In this document: piece by piece, positions 59,965 to 64,000 of the stretch
Layout of the letters: each line of letters begins with the position of its first letter
Position numbering within the stretch: position 1 is the first letter of the stretch
DNA from: Thunnus maccoyii
Taxonomy: Eukaryota; Chordata; Actinopteri; Scombriformes; Scombridae
Assembly (NCBI RefSeq): GCF_910596095.1
Contig: NC_056540.1
Location: 13,447,001-13,511,000 of the forward strand
DNA length: 64,000 nucleotides
Direction of reading: 5' to 3'
Position numbers and translations under genes: made by a program
Notes under the pieces: generated by a model
What the model was told of the DNA's origin: nothing
The model's database searches: none
Seen by the model: the letters and a program-made list of their open reading frames with translations, nothing else

Positions 59965-62900
59965 ATGATCTCCACACTACAGGTAAAGATTCAGAATACT
60001 TTTGCAGGCATTTTTACTTAGATTAATATGAATCTACATCACTTTGTATGCCTTACTAAGTAATTTTATGGCATATTTATTCAATCTAGTGAAAGATCTA
60101 ATGTTAAATTCTACAATCACACTATAGCATTTTTTTTGTATACATGGTAGTGGAGAACGTAGCTCTTGTTAAATGTTGAGCAGATTACACATACACACCT
60201 GTTACAACACCACCTCACCTGTACAATAGCTCTTTCAACAGAGGCACACAGAATGAGCAATATTCATGACAGTGATGCCAATGTATACTAAAATTTAATT
60301 AGATCCGTGTCTGACAAGGAAAATATCTGAGCGCACCAACAACCTGAAATAGATTTGAGACTCTCTGTACTCTGTGTCCTGCAGAAAACTATTAGACCAA
60401 TGAGCACTGTGAGAGGACTGCATAAATCTGCAGTGGAAGGTAAGCTGTTACATACATAAATTCTACTTATTCAGACAAAGAAACTAATAATTTCTCCTTT
60501 ACTAACTCCCGACTTCTTTCCTTCTCTTTCTCGCTATTTTTGCTAATTTTTCCCAATACAGTCTTTAACTACCCAGCCCATGAGGACACAGTCACAGCCA
60601 GCTTTGGGAGGTTCATCAGTGAAGTAAAGCCTCAGCACTTGTCCCCTGTAGTCCTCCACCGCAGTAAAAGGATGGTGCTGGACAGCGTTGGAGTTGGTCT
60701 GATTGGCAGCACGACAGATGTGTTTGAACTGGCCCTGCAGCACTGCCAGGTGAGCCGAGGGGAGAGAAATCATTAGAAGGAATAACTTTTTATTAAGGTC
60801 TTATCCGATATAAGTAGAGACAGATGAAAGCTAATACCTGACCTTTTACAAACAGTAGTCATAAGTCAGTGCAAAGGTTGTGTGTGGACAGATGTGATAA
60901 AGGGAAAAAAAACACTGGTTATTATTAGAATATATCTAGTCATATAACTTGGGAACAGAGAGGGGATTTTTATGTTTAATGAAATATGACGAAGAAACTT
61001 ATTCAGCTTTCATCAACTGAAGAGTGATGAGCCAGAGTTTAATTTAATTTAAATTTAAAGTAAAGCTCACAGTATATGTCTGTGTGTGTATGATGACACA
61101 ATATCTGACTAAAACATTGCAATAAAAATATCCTTGAAACAATTCATTATGTTAACCTGTCTGCTTCTCTTCCCCTCAGAACATGTACGCCCCTGATGAC
61201 ATCAGCTCTGTGTACGGACGCAAGGGCACCAGGCTCTCCCCGACACTGGCAGCTTTTGTTAATGGAGTGGCAGTGAGTATAAATAGGTGGAACAGATGTG
61301 TCACTATTGTCCCATGTGTGCTAGACAATTTCGGATGCACTAATCCATAAACCCATTACCGCAACCAAACTACAGCTACTGAACATGGAACAGTCTAGAG
61401 AGCCAACCACAGGAGGAATGAATGGGAATTACCCTTCTGCAGAAATTTCCAACATTATGTGTGCAAACACTAGTTGGCCTCCGTTCCCCAAATAAGTCAC
61501 CAGGGTGTCGAGCCCATTTCTGCAGCCAGCCTTTGCCCTCTATGATTCAACCCTGTCATAGCAATTAAAGAGACTCAGATTTTCCTATTAAATACATCGG
61601 CCACAGTGAGGATTAGGGACTTGATAGCTATTGTTCCATTTGATTTTTTTTTAAATGTGTCCTTTTTGCCACAGACTCACTCCATGGACTTTGATGATAC
61701 ATGGCACCCTGCCACTCATCCCTCAGGAGCAGTCCTTCCTGCTGTGTTAGCTCTCAGTGACATGATGCCTGCTAATAGCAAACCTAGTGGCCTGGACTTC
61801 CTGCTGGCTTTCAATGTCGGCATAGAGATCCAGGGCCGGCTGATGAGGTTCTCTAATGAGGCCCACAACATCCCCAAGAGGTGAGCACCTCAGAACATGA
61901 GTCATATCAGAAATAGGTACTTTAAGTTATATTAGCAACATTGTGGGGTTTGTACTGGACTTGGTCTCCGTAAGTGATCATTTCATGGATATAAAGCCTG
62001 TCCTTATTTCTATATTTTGTAAGGAGTATCCACATGAGTCTAAAGCCCATCCATATTTGACTCTGCTGATCTCTGTAGTGTGGTTTACAAGGAGGTCGGT
62101 GCAGTGTAACATGCAGTCTTTTAGTGGTGTCAATGAGCTGTGAAAGACGTGTTATTATGTTCATCTCCGGGACAGCAGAGGCTCTGTGGGTAGTGTTCGT
62201 ACAATTAGCCATGTGGAGGAGAATATCACAGAGGGCTCCTTTTGGCAAGTGTTTACACCAAGTCAAATTACCCACCACGTTATTTGCTTGTTTATCAAAT
62301 ACTTCAATTACTAAAATTCTTTTTCCTTTAACACACCTGAAATAAGCTGTCTCTGCATGTGTAAAAGAGAAGTTGTTTGTACGCAGCTCTGCTATAACCA
62401 TAGTGATGGAAATGTAAACCCAACCCTCACTAAAGACTATCTGTCTTCATCATCACCAGGTTTCACCCTCCCACTGTGGTGGGGACTATGGGAAGTGCAG
62501 CAGCCTGTGCTCACCTCTTGTCCTTGGATCACTCCCGCAGCAGTCATGCTTTGGCCATTGCTGCCTCTCTGTCTGGAGCCCCAATGGCTAATGCTGCCAC
62601 TCAGTCCAAACCCCTCCACATCGGTAATGCCTCACGTTTGGGGCTGGAGGCCGCTCTCCTGGCCTCTCGAGGCCTAGAGGCGAGTCCACTGGTCCTTGAT
62701 GCTGTCCCAGGCGTAGCCGGCTTCAATGCTTTTTATGAAGACTACGTGCCGCAGCCTTTGGGGTCACCTGATGATAATGGCCATATGTTCCTGTTAGAGG
62801 AACAGGACATGGGTTTCAAGCGCTTCCCCGCACATCTGGGGATGCACTGGGTGGCAGATGCTGCAGCCTCGGTCCATAAGCTTCTTGTGGGGGGTGACCA

Positions 62901-63387
62901 TGGCACTGTGTCCCCAGCTGAAGTTCAGGAGATCCTGCTCAGAGTCCCCCAATCAAAATACATCAACAGGCCTTTCCCTGAATCTGAGCACCAGGCACGT
63001 CACTCTTTTCAGTTCAATGCTTGCAGCGCTCTCCTGGATGGCGAGGTGACTGTGCAGTCCTTCACCCCCGCTGCTATGATGCGCCCTGACCTGCTAGCTC
63101 TGCTGGGCCGTGTTCTTGTGGAGCATCCCCACGACAACCCAGCTAATTTCAACCGCATGTATGCCGAAGTCCAGGTGACACTTGTTGGGGGAGACATCCT
63201 GAGGGGACGCTGTGACACCTTCTACGGTCACTGGCGCAACCCACTGACCAATGAGAGTCTGAGGAAGAAGTTCAGGAACAACGCAGGGGCCGTGCTTCCG
63301 TCAGAGAGGGTTGAGAGGCTGATTGAAGTTTTGGAGGAGCTGGACAGACTTGGGGACTGCACCCACCTTCTCTCACAGCTGCAGTGA
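59965..63387 (+). CDS. acod1 (irg1-like): ACOD1/Irg1-like cis-aconitate decarboxylase, 495 aa
   Basis: Six exons: 59965-59982, 60385-60439, 60562-60749, 61180-61272, 61675-61880, 62460-63387. The enzyme decarboxylates cis-aconitate to itaconate, in mitochondria of activated macrophages in other vertebrates. All active-site positions described for mammalian ACOD1 are present: Asp123 and His133 (MDFDDTWHPATH), His189 (RFHPPTVVGT), Lys237 (TQSKPLHIG), Lys307 and His312 (KRFPAH). These correspond to D93, H103, H159, K207, K272 and H277. Length is close to human (481 aa). The extra N-terminus, MISTLQKTIRPMSTVRGLHK, is basic and free of acids, as expected of a mitochondrial presequence. The family is MmgE/PrpD. 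It shares its promoter interval with transporter-YrdC copy 3. AATAAA at 63800-63805. Confidence 0.96.
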
Positions 63388-64000
63388 ACATTTACAGACA
63401 TACAGGATGACAACAACAAAACAAAAAATATTGTACACATTACTGCAAAATACTGATTTATCTGTCAAGCCATGTTAGAACATAATTATCTCACGTATCT
63501 TATACTAAGTTATTTTATTGTATTATTTTATTTAATCAAGACATAAATATGAGTTGTAAAATATGATTTAATAACATATCACATGGGTAGGAAAAGAAGG
63601 TTTTTGTACTGAATAATTTGAAATATCAATTTTATATATACTCTTTGCAAAATACTATACTTTATTCTGTATGTTTGTGCTACACAATGTATTGTTAAAA
63701 TGTTAATTTCAACACTTTAAATGCTTATTGCTTGTAAATGCGACTGTATTTCCTCTTTGACATTTCATTTCACAAATATAGCATTTCTGTTTTTATTGTA
63801 ATAAAGCTGCTAAAAACCAAAAATGAGAAAGTGTCCCCTTTTTTTGACATCTCCTCCTGTAAGTATTTAAACACATTTATAAAGAATGACAGCAACACGT
63901 GCAACAGTAAGCTAAAGGCAACACTATATACTTTGCTGGAGGAAAAGATTATGTGGACAAAAATAGTCACAGGAGGTCACAAAGTAGAACCCATTATTCT
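63388..64000. other. 3' UTR and flank of ACOD1
   Basis: A/T-rich 3' untranslated sequence with AATAAAG at 63800-63806. The first tens of bases after the stop still match the pseudogene flank (about 13430-13504 reversed), and then homology ends, which marks the outer limit of the large inverted duplication. No other gene is seen. Confidence 0.6.

Overview
This is nuclear DNA of a spiny-rayed teleost fish. Genes are split into GT-AG exons, introns hold CA/TG microsatellites and fish-type MITEs, and the recognisable genes (TNIP-like, ACOD1/Irg1-like, ES1/GATD3-like) are vertebrate ones. No rRNA, tRNA gene or CRISPR array was seen.

Layout. 0.3-6.4 kb: a TNIP/ABIN-family coiled-coil gene (+). 8.5-10.7 kb: a phytanoyl-CoA dioxygenase-family gene (+). 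13.4-63.4 kb: one mirror-symmetric locus centred near 38.5-39 kb. From the left it reads ACOD1 pseudogene (-), transporter pseudogene (+), about 11 kb of mobile-element debris, transporter-YrdC copy 1 (-), ES1 copy 1 (+), a 2.6 kb unique spacer, ES1 copy 2 (-), transporter-YrdC copy 2 (+), about 7.5 kb of gene-poor DNA, transporter-YrdC copy 3 (-), intact ACOD1 (+). Gene order and orientation mirror each other completely, so an ancestral four-gene block (ES1, transporter-YrdC, transporter-YrdC, ACOD1) appears to have been duplicated in inverted orientation. The outer left pair then decayed.

The most notable genes are the three long transporter-YrdC genes (875, 900 and 882 codons). I read each as three tandem modules resembling the acetate/succinate permease family (GPR1/FUN34/YaaH, SatP), followed by a C-terminal YrdC/Sua5-like domain. 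One copy shares a divergent promoter interval with ACOD1, the enzyme that makes itaconate, a C5 dicarboxylate related to succinate. The other two are divergent from ES1, a DJ-1/PfpI-superfamily protein. My inference is a vertebrate immunometabolic gene island in which itaconate production, organic-acid transport and a YrdC-type nucleotide chemistry are linked. The family assignments rest on motif reading alone and the transported substrate is not known.

Evolution inside the locus is patchwork. The central arms are almost identical over coding exons and many introns, but differ in promoters and first exons. The outer ACOD1 pair is nearly identical in exon 6 and part of intron 5, but clearly diverged in exons 1-5. 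This pattern is what gene conversion between inverted arms would leave.
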